From a virus, in IMG/VR virus record IMGVR_UViG_3300025785_001096, positions 93,934 through 157,933 of that record: 64,000 bases of DNA; one strand, written 5' to 3'. Position 1 is the stretch's first letter, and each line of letters begins with the position of its first letter. Positions 32,406-40,973 of the stretch are shown here, piece by piece. Both the position numbers and the translations under genes were made by a program. Under the pieces are notes generated by a model that saw only the letters and a program-made list of their open reading frames with translations, did no database searches and was not told the origin of the DNA.

Positions 32406-32645
32406 ATGAGTCATCCACTTGCTCCAGATTTAAGTAAATTAACTATTGATGAGTTAAACGCCAAATATGGCGACTTGCTCAAACGTGTGACCTACGCTTA
32501 TAGGATCGGTAACCCAGATATGGTACAACAGCTGCAAATGCTGATGGAAGACTATCGTATGGAACTGGATAATCGCAATCGTAAAGCCCTGGAAGAAATG
32601 GAAAAAAATTCCAAAAACTTTAAAAACATTATTGATATTCAATGA
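32406..32645 (+). CDS. Small helical phage protein
   Basis: 79 residues: LSKLTIDELNAKYGDLLKRV, MVQQLQMLMEDYRMELDNRN; two long helices, coiled-coil-like. Resembles a small protein common in T4-like phages, function unknown. Coupled to the next gene. Confidence 0.7.
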   Translation: MSHPLAPDLSKLTIDELNAKYGDLLKRVTYAYRIGNPDMVQQLQMLMEDYRMELDNRNRKALEEMEKNSKNFKNIIDIQ

Positions 32646-33169
32646 AGTATGACAAGTATGGTCAGGCATATACCACAGAGTTGGAACTGTCGGATATGCT
32701 TTACCTAGATCCTGAACTAGACTTATCTAGATTCCAAGTTGCCGACCAACCAGGAATGTATAACGAATCGGTGCATAAAACCTACGCTGATTTTCCGTTG
32801 GTAAAGCCCTATGTGCCAATAGATGCTCGAGAGGATGTTCCAGTAGAACTGTTTGATTGGAGTCAGCAACAACGCTGGCGTATGCCAGAAGAATACCATA
32901 CTATGGACATAGCACAGTGGGTCCTAGATCAATGTCAGACAGAGCCAGAACTGCAACGTGTGGGCCAAGAATTATTGCTGTATCAAGAACGTGAGCTGTT
33001 TGGACTACTGCGTTACCTCAAGTATTTTGTAGACACTATGCGAGCCAATGGTGTGCTATGGGGTCTGGGTCGTGGATCCAGTACAGCCAGTTATGTGTTG
33101 TACCTGATTGGAGTTCACCGGATCAACAGCCTGTATTATGATCTTCCGATTGAAGAATTTTTGAAGTAA
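32642..33169 (+). CDS. Stand-alone DnaE/PolC-like fragment
   Basis: 175 residues. The C-terminal third LWGLGRGSSTASYVLYLIGV followed by HRINSLYYDLPIEEFL matches the region of bacterial DNA polymerase III alpha that reads GRGS-AAGSLVAYLLGIT..DPL-Y-L-FERFL. The rest of the polymerase, including the catalytic Asp residues, is absent, so this is not a polymerase. Similar stand-alone pieces occur in phages; role unknown. Confidence 0.65.
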   Translation: MKYDKYGQAYTTELELSDMLYLDPELDLSRFQVADQPGMYNESVHKTYADFPLVKPYVPIDAREDVPVELFDWSQQQRWRMPEEYHTMDIAQWVLDQCQTEPELQRVGQELLLYQERELFGLLRYLKYFVDTMRANGVLWGLGRGSSTASYVLYLIGVHRINSLYYDLPIEEFLK

Positions 33170-33180
33170 ACTACCCACAT

Positions 33181-33188
33181 TATAAATA
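33181..33188 (+). promoter_or_regulatory. T4-late-type promoter TATAAATA
   Basis: Perfect TATAAATA, then an 18-nt leader with AAGGAG before ATG 33210. Confidence 0.7.
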
Positions 33189-33209
33189 CCTACAACAAGG
33201 AGACATCTA

Positions 33210-33683
33210 ATGTCAAGAGTATACAAATCAGCCCGTGGTAAAATGATAGATATGGATGCTGTAAAACTATCCAACGAACAATCTATTGCTGTTGGCAATA
33301 TGAAAGTGAATGCTCGCGGTGACAAACTAGGCCCCGGCGGTCGTGTTGCAACTGGACGCAATCAAATCATGGACCAGGTCTACTCGGTAAATACTAGCAG
33401 TAGCAATACCGGATACAGTCCCAATGATCCAGAAGTTTACGCAGAAAGACAAGCACAAATGGACCAAACCAAAGCAAAAAAATTGCACGACTTAGCCAAT
33501 AATTTGGTTGAAACTGTGCCAGAAGAACAGGCAGTACCAAATGCCGCAGCCCAGGCCAATCCAGCAGTCGACGGAACAGCATCAACTCGCGGCAGCTTGG
33601 CCAGTAGTGTTGCAAAAACCACAGTGGTTACACAAAAGCCAATGGAAGATCCACGTAAACCAAAAGGTCCCACAAGAATTTAA
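33210..33683 (+). CDS. Conserved T4-like phage protein, probably virion-associated
   Basis: 157 residues. N-terminus SRVYKSARGKMIDMDAVKLS, then NVKARGDKLGPGGR-like (actual VNARGDKLGPGGR) and YAERQAQMDQTKAKK; C-terminal part is low-complexity Ala/Thr/Pro. Late promoter with strong RBS. Commonly seen next to fibre or chaperone genes in such phages; function unknown. Confidence 0.7.
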   Translation: MSRVYKSARGKMIDMDAVKLSNEQSIAVGNMKVNARGDKLGPGGRVATGRNQIMDQVYSVNTSSSNTGYSPNDPEVYAERQAQMDQTKAKKLHDLANNLVETVPEEQAVPNAAAQANPAVDGTASTRGSLASSVAKTTVVTQKPMEDPRKPKGPTRI

Positions 33684-33685
33684 TT

Positions 33686-34060
33686 ATGTTTAAACCGATC
33701 CAAGTAGACAGCCTACGAGCACTGAATGATCACGTGTTGGTAGCTGATATGAATTTCAAAGAACGTAAACTAAGCAGTGGTATTTACTTGCTCAACGACG
33801 ATGGCCGCGGTGCTGGTATTCGACCACGGTGGGCCAAAGTGTATGCTACCGGTCCTGAACAACAGGACATCACAGTTGGGCAATGGATTTTAGTTGCTCA
33901 CGGACGTTGGACCAGGGGCATCACCATTGAAGATCCCACCGGCGAAGTAACAATCCGTCGAGTTGACCCAAACGACATCTTATTGGTATCCGACACCGAC
34001 CCAGGTGGCGACGATACTGTGTCTGACGCTACTCAAATCGACAGCAAAACTCGCTGGTAA
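33686..34060 (+). CDS. GroES/gp31-like co-chaperonin
   Basis: 124 residues. LRALNDHVLVADMNFKERKL, SSGIYLL, WAKVYATGPEQQDITVGQWI and DDILLVSD-type strand order follow the GroES-fold co-chaperonin of T4-like phages. The GroEL-binding mobile loop corresponds to the KLSSGIYLLNDDG segment. Would cap host GroEL to fold phage proteins. Confidence 0.75.
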   Translation: MFKPIQVDSLRALNDHVLVADMNFKERKLSSGIYLLNDDGRGAGIRPRWAKVYATGPEQQDITVGQWILVAHGRWTRGITIEDPTGEVTIRRVDPNDILLVSDTDPGGDDTVSDATQIDSKTRW

Positions 34061-34282
34061 ATGGGATTCCAAAAACCCAATCTGCACCCTGCCAAATTTG
34101 CCATAATGAAAAGTTTGGCAGAAATTTCTAGTTCCTACAACGACGGTTTCACCGCTTTCACTTGCAAACAAGATCTTTATATGTTAAAATGTTGGTTAGA
34201 AGATGAATATAATCGTTTGCCAACATTTGCCGGGGAAGAACAATGGGAACAGGATCGAGTCGTACAAATACTCAAGCAGTAG
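34061..34282 (+). CDS. Small phage protein, unknown
   Basis: 73 residues starting at the base after the previous stop. HPAKFAIMKSLAEISSSYND, CWLEDEYNRLPTFAGEEQWE; helical. Function unknown. Overlaps the next gene by 40 nt in another frame. Confidence 0.6.
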   Translation: MGFQKPNLHPAKFAIMKSLAEISSSYNDGFTAFTCKQDLYMLKCWLEDEYNRLPTFAGEEQWEQDRVVQILKQ

Positions 34283-34458
34283 CCAGAATCAAACAACCAC
34301 CAAAATGCAGCATTTGCCGACAGATTATTACAGATACCTGTACCTGGCGCCAAGGGCGTTGCCCACACGTACCAAGTATGATTGATCAAATTTTGGCCAA
34401 TCCATACAAATCACGTTTTTACAACTTAATCAAATTTTTTAAAAGGAAATCAAAATGA
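34243..34458 (+). CDS. Small zinc-finger-like phage protein
   Basis: 71 residues with CSICRQIITDTCTWRQGRCPH, a C-x2-C-x8-C-x6-C-x-H arrangement that could bind zinc, then a basic tail FFKRKSK. Small cysteine-rich proteins of this kind are frequent in phages. ATGA overlap with the next gene. Confidence 0.6.
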   Translation: MGTGSSRTNTQAVARIKQPPKCSICRQIITDTCTWRQGRCPHVPSMIDQILANPYKSRFYNLIKFFKRKSK

Positions 34459-34631
34459 AAAATATCAACGATCTTAAACACGACCACCACTTTCAGGTCA
34501 GCGCAGTAAAAAGCGCATTCCGTTTAATTGCCTGCGGTGCTGTAATCCTAGCCGGAGTAGATGCACTAGGTGTGGCAGCGTTTTTGTTTGCTTTTGCTGA
34601 ATTATTGGGCGTAGGCGAAGAGCTAGTATGA
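34455..34631 (+). CDS. Small single-pass membrane protein
   Basis: 58 residues: MKNINDLKHDHHFQVSAVKS, then a hydrophobic helix (FRLIACGAVILAGVDALGVA). RBS AAAAGGAAA. Coupled by overlap to both neighbours. Function unknown. Confidence 0.6.
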   Translation: MKNINDLKHDHHFQVSAVKSAFRLIACGAVILAGVDALGVAAFLFAFAELLGVGEELV

Positions 34632-34819
34632 GAAATCTCAAACTAGTTGATGCAGTTATCCAACTACACGATATTGCTCGACTGGTACTAGAAGAAGCCG
34701 AGGATCGGGTACTACACGATGCACTGAGAAAATGTGCAGATCGGTTACACAAGCACTCGATTGCCGACGACAAAGCCAATACAATAGCACAAGAACTTAT
34801 TAAACAGGTAAAAGAATGA
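34628..34819 (+). CDS. Small helical protein preceding the clamp loader
   Basis: 63 residues, all helix (LVDAVIQLHDIARLVLEEAE, KCADRLHKHSI). ATGA overlap into the gp44-like gene. Function unknown. Confidence 0.6.
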   Translation: MRNLKLVDAVIQLHDIARLVLEEAEDRVLHDALRKCADRLHKHSIADDKANTIAQELIKQVKE

Positions 34820-35742
34820 AAGAACTCTGGACAGAAAAATATCGCCCCAAGACTGTGGGTGATTATGTATTCACTGATGCCAATCAACGTGAACAGGTAG
34901 ATGCTTGGATTCGCGATGGTGCTATTCCGCATATCTTGTTGAGCGGATCGCCTGGCACGGGCAAAACTACACTGGCAAAGGTCCTGATCAATGAACTGGG
35001 AATCGAAGAATACGACACCTTACACATCAACGCTTCAAGAGATAACGGAGTCGACTTTATTAAAACCCGAGTGGAAGGCTTTGTTAGTACAATGCCATTT
35101 GGTGCGTTCAAAGTGGTCCTTCTTGACGAAGCCGACTACCTAACACACAATGCTCAGGCTATTATGCGTGGACTTATGGAAACGTATCAAGAGTCGGCAC
35201 GTTTTATCTTGACCTGTAATATGCCACACAAGATTATTCCAGCACTACACAGTCGTTGTCAAGGGTTCCACATTGACAAATCGGATGTGACAGAGTTTAC
35301 AGCACGTGCGGCCACAGTATTGGTCACTGAAGACGTGACATTTGAATTAGATACACTTGACAGCTATGTCAAAGCCACATACCCAGACTTACGCAAGTGT
35401 TTGAACCTGTTGCAGGCCAATAGTACTACGGGTACACTATCTACTCCCGGCGAAAACGATCGCGGAGTCAAAGACTGGAAACTGGATGCTGTTACACTAT
35501 TCAAAGCTGGCAAGATTTTAGATGCACGTAAGGTAATCTGCGCTCAGGCCGGCAGTGAAGAAATGGATGAACTGTTTCGCTGGATGTATGACAATTTAGA
35601 ACTATGGAGTCGTGACCCAGCCGGTCAAGACGAAGCAATCTTGGTTATCCGTAAAGGATTGGTCAACCACCCAATGTGTGCTGACCCCGAAATCAACTTG
35701 TCGGCCACTCTCATTGAATTGACACAAATAGGAAACGAATGA
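34816..35742 (+). CDS. 44: Clamp-loader AAA+ ATPase (gp44/RFC small subunit)
   Basis: 308 residues (T4 gp44 is 319). RFC boxes in order: LWTEKYRPKT (box II), Walker A GSPGTGKTT (44-52), Walker B VLLDEADYL (~101-109), sensor I FILTCNM, arginine finger LHSRCQGF (~143-150). Loads the sliding clamp with gp62 during phage replication; the following small gene lies where gp62 normally sits. Confidence 0.93.
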   Translation: MKELWTEKYRPKTVGDYVFTDANQREQVDAWIRDGAIPHILLSGSPGTGKTTLAKVLINELGIEEYDTLHINASRDNGVDFIKTRVEGFVSTMPFGAFKVVLLDEADYLTHNAQAIMRGLMETYQESARFILTCNMPHKIIPALHSRCQGFHIDKSDVTEFTARAATVLVTEDVTFELDTLDSYVKATYPDLRKCLNLLQANSTTGTLSTPGENDRGVKDWKLDAVTLFKAGKILDARKVICAQAGSEEMDELFRWMYDNLELWSRDPAGQDEAILVIRKGLVNHPMCADPEINLSATLIELTQIGNE

Positions 35743-36116
35743 AAATCAAAGACATACACTTAATTGCATTTTATGTGCAAAAGCCACGCCCGGGTGTGCA
35801 GACACAAATTGCCGGTTGGACAAAAGATCCCAACAATTTCCAATACGATGAACGTGTAGAATTTACCAAAGGTTTGTCTGGCAAGGATCGTCAGTATGCC
35901 GGTGTTATTCTAAACCTCAACACCAAGACTGTGGTCTACAACAAGTTCGGCAAGGAAAAAACATTTGATGATCTGTTTAAATATTTCCTAGAAGCCTACA
36001 CACAACAAGTTGGTACTGTTATGGCACAACTTGATGTGGATTATCTAAAACAGTTTATTCCCGAAGATGAACCCGCAGTAGAGGAAGCTCCAGTTGAAGA
36101 AACTAAAGCTGAGTGA
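35739..36116 (+). CDS. Small protein in the gp62 position
   Basis: 125 residues; ATGA overlap with gp44. KIKDIHLIAFYVQKPRPGVQ, NNFQYDERVEFTKGLS, AGVILNLNTKTVVYNKFG, an acidic tail EDEPAVEEAPVEE. The position suggests a clamp-loader partner, but I see no gp62 signature; it may be an unrelated phage protein. Confidence 0.65.
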   Translation: MKIKDIHLIAFYVQKPRPGVQTQIAGWTKDPNNFQYDERVEFTKGLSGKDRQYAGVILNLNTKTVVYNKFGKEKTFDDLFKYFLEAYTQQVGTVMAQLDVDYLKQFIPEDEPAVEEAPVEETKAE

Positions 36117-36417
36117 AACCGGTGACCGCGGTTGGTTTATTGGCGACTTTCCCAAGTCTGTATTGACAACAGATTTGTTTGAAGTTTGCTTTCAGACCAA
36201 CGCTGCTGGCACCAGTTATCCACGTCACTACCATCGAGAAATTACCGAAGTACAGTTGATCACTCGAGGCTGTATGGTGCTCAACGGCGAAGAATATCGT
36301 GCTGGTGACATCTGTGTTATCGAACCCGGTGATATCAATGAAGCCTATTACACCGAAGATACCGATACTGTTGCCGTCAAAGCGCCCAGTCGACCGCAGG
36401 ATAAATATCTAGTATGA
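36094..36417 (+). CDS. Cupin-fold protein
   Basis: 107 residues from TTG 36094 (overlaps the previous gene by 23 nt; GAGGAAG upstream). Cupin motif 1 SYPRHYHREITEVQLITRG and motif 2 GDICVIEPGDINEAYY are present, with two His and a Glu as possible metal ligands. Substrate unknown. Confidence 0.7.
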   Translation: MKKLKLSETGDRGWFIGDFPKSVLTTDLFEVCFQTNAAGTSYPRHYHREITEVQLITRGCMVLNGEEYRAGDICVIEPGDINEAYYTEDTDTVAVKAPSRPQDKYLV

Positions 36418-36659
36418 GTATGTTTGATATGTATCGCACCAAAAAGAAACCCAAGGTCGTGGACCCAAATGCACCACCACGTCCCAACTTGCTGAATCAC
36501 GAAAAACGACTCAAAGAAGCCACTGGCACACTGGAGCAAGTACAGCAAGAAAATCACGAATTGCGCCGCAGAATCGACTCGTTAGAAGGCAAAATGATCA
36601 CACAAAACGCCTATCTAAGCCAATTACACCAGTATATATCAAGGCTCAAACGCGGTTGA
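36414..36659 (+). CDS. Small coiled-coil protein
   Basis: 81 residues; ATGA overlap. Basic N-terminus (YRTKKKPKVVDPNAPPRP), then a heptad region KRLKEATGTLEQVQQENHEL through LHQYISRLKRG. Probably oligomeric; function unknown. The next promoter lies over its stop. Confidence 0.65.
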   Translation: MSMFDMYRTKKKPKVVDPNAPPRPNLLNHEKRLKEATGTLEQVQQENHELRRRIDSLEGKMITQNAYLSQLHQYISRLKRG

Positions 36660-36684
36660 CCGATAAATTCCGAAATGCTATAAT
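36653..36684 (+). promoter_or_regulatory. Promoter giving a leaderless mRNA, CGG-ttga-CCG dyad
   Basis: TTGACC (36656-36661), 17 nt, TATAAT (36679-36684), 5 nt, ATG 36690. The -35 box lies in a CGG/CCG dyad. Confidence 0.75.
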
Positions 36685-36689
36685 ACAGT

Positions 36690-37376
36690 ATGAAATCGGA
36701 TAACAGTCAACCAAAAATGAAAAAACAAAATCGTTACCCCACAACCCAGGCATTAATGGCCGCTGTGGCCGCCTACGAATTCAACAATCGCACCGTTGTA
36801 CGTGAAACTGTCACGGTTGATGGAGTAGAAACTCGTTCCAATCGTCAACTTATTTTGGACAGCCTAAACGGCACATTTGTCCACAATGAGTTTTATCAAA
36901 AGCAAGCAGAATCAATTATCACGTATCTGCAACAAACAGGCCTGATGCAAACACTTGCAAATGGCAAAACAGATCCGTTCATTGGCAATATCATTGGCCT
37001 GTTGACAGAACAAGAAATCAATTATCGTGACCTGGGCCTGTTGGCCTGGGCACCCAAAGTGGCCGATGACTATCAACGCAAAGACGCAGTACGTGAAATC
37101 AGTGCTCGTTATGAAAGCGGTAGTCGCTATATTGGCAAGATAGGCGATAAAATTTTAACCCAATTTACCTTGATTGAAAGTCGTTTCGTACACACGCTCG
37201 AGTGCTATGCGGTATACGGACACGACGAATACAATAACCTGATATTTTATTGGGCCAAGGATCAAAAGAAAGTGGTCACCAGCGGTCGTATACAAGGTCG
37301 TGTCAAAGCACAGCAACTGGACCACCGCCACGGTGATGCACGTGTTACCACATTAAATTATGTAAAGGCAGTATGA
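36690..37376 (+). CDS. Phage protein, unknown
   Basis: 228 residues. KKQNRYPTTQALMAAVAAYE; later RYESGSRYIGKIGDKILTQF and a beta segment ECYAVYGHDEYNNLIFYWAK, GRIQGRVKAQQLDHRHGD. The C-terminal half looks like a small beta barrel, possibly nucleic-acid-binding. Leaderless start, no RBS. Function not assigned. Confidence 0.7.
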   Translation: MKSDNSQPKMKKQNRYPTTQALMAAVAAYEFNNRTVVRETVTVDGVETRSNRQLILDSLNGTFVHNEFYQKQAESIITYLQQTGLMQTLANGKTDPFIGNIIGLLTEQEINYRDLGLLAWAPKVADDYQRKDAVREISARYESGSRYIGKIGDKILTQFTLIESRFVHTLECYAVYGHDEYNNLIFYWAKDQKKVVTSGRIQGRVKAQQLDHRHGDARVTTLNYVKAV

Positions 37377-37957
37377 AAGAAAGTACTATATTAGTAGATG
37401 CAGATGGTGTATTGCTCAATTGGGAATATGCTTTTGAAATTTGGATGGAGCAACACGGGTTTGAACAAATACCCGGTGGCAACTTGGACTACGACATTGG
37501 CAAGCGTTATGGTATCAGTCGTGAGCAAACCACACGATTGATCAAGATGTTTAACGAAAGTGCTGCCATTGGATTTATTCCACCACTACGTGATGCTATG
37601 CACTATGTAGAAAAATTGCACCGGGAACACGGATATGTGTTCCATTGCATCACCAGTGTAAGCTCAGACCCCAATGCTATCAAATTGCGTGAAATGAACC
37701 TGCGCAAGTTGTTTGGCAAAACAGTATTTCAAAAGATTGTGTGCTTGGATACCGGTGCCGACAAAGATGAAGCTCTGTATCCGTATAGAGACACCGGATG
37801 CTGGTGGATCGAAGACAAGCCACAGAATGCTGTGACCGGCGCCGAGCTGGGACTCAACAGCTTATTGATGGAACACGGTCATAATATGAACTATTATCAC
37901 GACCACGTTCGCACCGTTAAAAACTGGGAAGAAGTTTACCGAATAATTGTTGGTTAA
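37373..37957 (+). CDS. HAD-family phosphatase (5'-nucleotidase-like)
   Basis: 194 residues. N-terminal ILVDADGVLLNWEYAF is HAD motif I (D-x-D), motif II HCITSVSSD, motif III region KIVCLDTGADKDE, motif IV WWIEDKPQNAVTG. Complete for the small NIF/5' deoxynucleotidase-type HADs found in phages. Substrate inferred only. Convergent with phoH. Confidence 0.8.
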   Translation: MKESTILVDADGVLLNWEYAFEIWMEQHGFEQIPGGNLDYDIGKRYGISREQTTRLIKMFNESAAIGFIPPLRDAMHYVEKLHREHGYVFHCITSVSSDPNAIKLREMNLRKLFGKTVFQKIVCLDTGADKDEALYPYRDTGCWWIEDKPQNAVTGAELGLNSLLMEHGHNMNYYHDHVRTVKNWEEVYRIIVG

Positions 37958-38742
37958 ACTTCCTTGTAAATCTTTAGAATCTCAAGAACAGCCGGGTGGC
38001 GTTGTATGTCTCGGTGATCAAAATCAATACCGGAGACGTATTTACAACTGCTATAGTCATCTACTAAGCGTTGGAAATTGAGAAGACCGTTGTTGTCTTC
38101 CCGTCTGTCTGCTTGTCGAGTGTCACCAGTTACGATCATTTTACTGCCTTCGCCTAATCGCGTGAGTAACATTTTCATCTGACTTGGGGTCGCGTTTTGC
38201 ATTTCGTCTGCAATAATCCACGAATTTTTAAATGTTCTACCTCTCATATATGCCAGTGGAGAAATCTCAATCTGGTTGTCATCTAGCATACGTGCAATTT
38301 CGCTTTGGCGATAGTATTCACCGACGATGTCAAAAATAGGACGGGTCCACGGAGCCATCTTTTCATTTAGATCGCCTGGTAAAAATCCGTGTTCCTCATC
38401 ATCGACACCTACGGCTGGTCGAGTTATTACTATACGCTCACAGGTTCCTGCTCTAAACGCTCGGAGTGCGGCCAATACGGCCAACATAGTTTTACCTGTA
38501 CCAGCTGGGCCGGTTGCAAAAACTATTAGTTTGCTTGGATCTGTTAAGAGGTCAATATAGGTTTCTTGTTTGAGACTTTTTGGGAGAAGTGTTATTGGAC
38601 GTTGTTGCTGTGGTGCCTTTCGGAAAGTGTCCAATACCACGGTGTTGTTGCTTTTAAAATTGTTGCCATTACTGCTGATACTGCTGTCATTTACTAATAG
38701 GGCCGAAGCTCTTTTCTGACGTTTGGACAATGTTGCCTCCAT
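37954..38742 (-). CDS. phoH: PhoH-like ATPase
   Basis: 262 residues on the minus strand. Walker A GPAGTGKT (78-85), GERIVITRPAV-like segment (ERIVITRPAVGVDDEEHGFL), Walker B WIIADEMQNATP (~173-184), TGDTRQ sensor. PhoH is widespread in T4-like phages; RNA helicase/nuclease-related roles are proposed for host PhoH2, phage role unclear. The ~50-residue N-terminal tail is Ser/Asn-rich. Overlaps the HAD gene by 4 nt, tail to tail. Confidence 0.92.
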   Translation of the reverse strand: MEATLSKRQKRASALLVNDSSISSNGNNFKSNNTVVLDTFRKAPQQQRPITLLPKSLKQETYIDLLTDPSKLIVFATGPAGTGKTMLAVLAALRAFRAGTCERIVITRPAVGVDDEEHGFLPGDLNEKMAPWTRPIFDIVGEYYRQSEIARMLDDNQIEISPLAYMRGRTFKNSWIIADEMQNATPSQMKMLLTRLGEGSKMIVTGDTRQADRREDNNGLLNFQRLVDDYSSCKYVSGIDFDHRDIQRHPAVLEILKIYKEV

Positions 38743-38774
38743 TGAGTGTAGTAGTGTCGTGCTACCTACACAAA

Positions 38775-38782
38775 TATTTAGG
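38775..38782 (-). promoter_or_regulatory. T4-late-type promoter CCTAAATA
   Basis: Minus strand reads CCTAAATA about 33 nt upstream of the phoH start. Confidence 0.5.
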
Positions 38783-38818
38783 TACTATTGTCCGGGCCAA
38801 AAACTACTTGTTTATTGT

Positions 38819-39394
38819 TTACGTAGGAAGATAAGTATTAGACGGACCTGAATTATGAATCCATTCTGCGTAAATTCTGTTGTTGCTATCCCAATCCATT
38901 TCACCAATTCTGTAATTAAATAATTGACTCAGTCGCACGTGTTCGTCAAACGACCAGTCGTAGAATGGAATATGTTCACATTCGGCATTGCCGTGATCGG
39001 CCCGCCCTGGATTGCAACGCCAGTAGATTCTGGTATCACGTGTGCGCAGTATTTTGGTTAACAAATTGATTTGATGTTCAATATCTTCTCTTGTGCCAAA
39101 GTTGATACTGCCCAAACAAAAGGCCACGTTGAATCGCTGTATAATTCCCCGAGACACAAATTCTTCCAAACTACATTGATAATCAGCTTCAGCAAAAGCC
39201 GGATCAATTCCAACCAAATTTGGTATATGCCCACGAAATGGGTTAACGCCGCAACCAACGTCGATCACTGTTTCTCCGGCATTGATTTTTTCAATTAAGC
39301 GTTCGCCAGTGTATTGGTACTGTCCGATGGAACGATTTCTTTGGCGCCAGGCGCCAGCGAAATAAGTATTAAGAGCTTGTTGATCGATTGTCAT
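38819..39394 (-). CDS. Class I SAM-dependent methyltransferase
   Basis: 191 residues on the minus strand. ETVIDVGCGVNPFRGHIPNL is SAM motif I (~38-57), VGIDPAF motif II, FNVAFCLGSINFGTREDIEH the post-motif strand, RIYWRCNPGRADHGN a later strand. Substrate unknown. The start is 5 nt from a TTAAATA box, and the gene is divergent from the sulfotransferase-like gene. Confidence 0.78.
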   Translation of the reverse strand: MTIDQQALNTYFAGAWRQRNRSIGQYQYTGERLIEKINAGETVIDVGCGVNPFRGHIPNLVGIDPAFAEADYQCSLEEFVSRGIIQRFNVAFCLGSINFGTREDIEHQINLLTKILRTRDTRIYWRCNPGRADHGNAECEHIPFYDWSFDEHVRLSQLFNYRIGEMDWDSNNRIYAEWIHNSGPSNTYLPT

Positions 39395-39399
39395 ATTAC

Positions 39400-39406
39400 T
39401 ATTTAA
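39400..39406 (-). promoter_or_regulatory. T4-late-type promoter TTAAATA, leaderless
   Basis: Minus strand reads TTAAATA, 5 nt, then the methyltransferase ATG. No RBS. Confidence 0.5.
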
Positions 39407-40026
39407 TGAATACCATTCTTGATTATAAAATTATCTTGATCCTTTTTCATCCACTGACCGGAGGTAATCACCTGGCCAATTTGATTTCTACTTCGGCCCG
39501 AGTAGCAAATCGGGTGCAACATCCTGATTATCTTGCATATATGCTAGAACAATATTCTATTGATAGAAAAACATTTCACGTGACAGAAATTGATAACTGC
39601 GGCATACAAAACATTGCAAAAACGATAGAAACAGTAACAAATTCAACCTTACCATATGTTTTGGCCGGGCATATTGACGAAGCTTATCGAGTTGAACAGA
39701 AAGTACAATCTTTGGGCCCTATCAAGTATATAAGATTGCACGATTTTATTTTGCCCAACATAGTTAAACAAAAAATTGATATTCCGGATTTGTTGTCTTG
39801 GTTGTACAGCGACGAAATAGTGGACAAACTATTTGACACCAACGATACTGTGGACATAAGTTTAACCAATTTGTTTTCAAATGACATTGCTCCGGTTGTT
39901 AATAAACTGAATAACGTGTTACAATTAGACCTAGATTTGGCATTTTGCCAACAACTTCATGATCTTTGGTTACCAGTGGTATCGCAAAGAATGCAAACAA
40001 ACAAAATAAAGGCTCTACGCATATGA
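39406..40026 (+). CDS. Sulfotransferase-like protein (tentative)
   Basis: 206 residues from ATG 39406; an upstream in-frame ATG at 39388 overlaps the divergent gene. The N-terminal ILILFHPLTGGNHLANLIS looks like a degenerate PAPS-binding 5'-PSB loop (strand-x-x-x-SGGNxLxxLI), and later GPIKYIRLHDF matches the strand before the 3'-phosphate site. More AT-rich than neighbours. Could also be an unrelated P-loop protein. Confidence 0.5.
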   Translation: MNTILDYKIILILFHPLTGGNHLANLISTSARVANRVQHPDYLAYMLEQYSIDRKTFHVTEIDNCGIQNIAKTIETVTNSTLPYVLAGHIDEAYRVEQKVQSLGPIKYIRLHDFILPNIVKQKIDIPDLLSWLYSDEIVDKLFDTNDTVDISLTNLFSNDIAPVVNKLNNVLQLDLDLAFCQQLHDLWLPVVSQRMQTNKIKALRI

Positions 40027-40973
40027 AACGTTTTTTAGCTTTGCTGTTATTATTACCTGTTGTTGCCTTGGCTTGGCAACCCGAACGGTCTGTTATATCC
40101 GTTGTTGGATTTGCTCCTGGAGCCGGCAACGAGCTGGCGTTTAGGCAAGCCAGTGCTATTGTTACAAAAAACAATCCTAAAATCTCTTTTGTAATAGAAA
40201 ATCGACCCGGTGCCGATTCGGTGGTGGCGCAAAATCATATGTTAACCGCCCCTCCTGATGGTTATACCTTAAGTATACCCAGTCATATGAGTTTGTTTGT
40301 AACCAACGATATATGGCAACGAGACATTAAAAAGTTTCAGTACAACAGTTTTGTCAATGTAGTTACCTTGGGTAAAAGCCCGTTGGCTGTTGTAACAACT
40401 GCAAAAAGTGTAATTGCCACCCCAGAAGAATTCACAGCACTATTAACCATGGGCTATCGTCCAGTCAATATAGCCATTGGTGGCGGAGCACATCAAATGG
40501 CCTATGAATATATTATGTGGCGAGTCAACGGCAACCGCGAGCAGGTTAAAATGATTCGCTATCCCGGACCACTACAGGCTGTTACTGCTGTTGCTAGTGA
40601 GCAGACAGAGTTTGGAATTATGCCTATTGCTGTTGCTCGTCCTTTGATCGAAGCCGGCCGGGTTAAACTAATTGGCCTAACTACCAATAACACTATGGGC
40701 GGTATGCCTACTATGGCCCGTGCTGTACCTGGACTCAATGTGTCAGCCGGATGGATGATAAGTTTACCGCCCAATACACCCCGAGACATAGTCGACTGGT
40801 ATCAACGAGAATTCAGTCGTGCTATCAAGAGCCGAGAGTATCAGGAATGGGCACGAGCCAACTATGTGTATACTGTCGACTCTGAACTAACATCAGCCGG
40901 TGTGCAACATTACGCAGAAGAATTACGCCGAACATTTGAACCAATAATTCCACACGTAAGTCGAGAACAATGA
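40023..40973 (+). CDS. tctC: Tripartite tricarboxylate transporter binding protein TctC (copy 1)
   Basis: 316 residues from ATG 40023 (ATGA overlap). Signal peptide MKRFLALLLLLPVVALAW, then the TctC/BugT fold: VGFAPGAGNELAFRQAS, IENRPGADSVVAQNHM, PPDGYTLSIPSHM, AIGGGAHQMAYEYI. Periplasmic capture of carboxylates and other small anions for TctAB. Family members usually have 295-325 residues, so it is intact. Confidence 0.9.
   Translation: MKRFLALLLLLPVVALAWQPERSVISVVGFAPGAGNELAFRQASAIVTKNNPKISFVIENRPGADSVVAQNHMLTAPPDGYTLSIPSHMSLFVTNDIWQRDIKKFQYNSFVNVVTLGKSPLAVVTTAKSVIATPEEFTALLTMGYRPVNIAIGGGAHQMAYEYIMWRVNGNREQVKMIRYPGPLQAVTAVASEQTEFGIMPIAVARPLIEAGRVKLIGLTTNNTMGGMPTMARAVPGLNVSAGWMISLPPNTPRDIVDWYQREFSRAIKSREYQEWARANYVYTVDSELTSAGVQHYAEELRRTFEPIIPHVSREQ

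Noticed and set aside
35739-36116. Calling this gene gp62 (clamp-loader small subunit)
   Set aside because: Position fits but no gp62 sequence pattern was seen; left as unknown.
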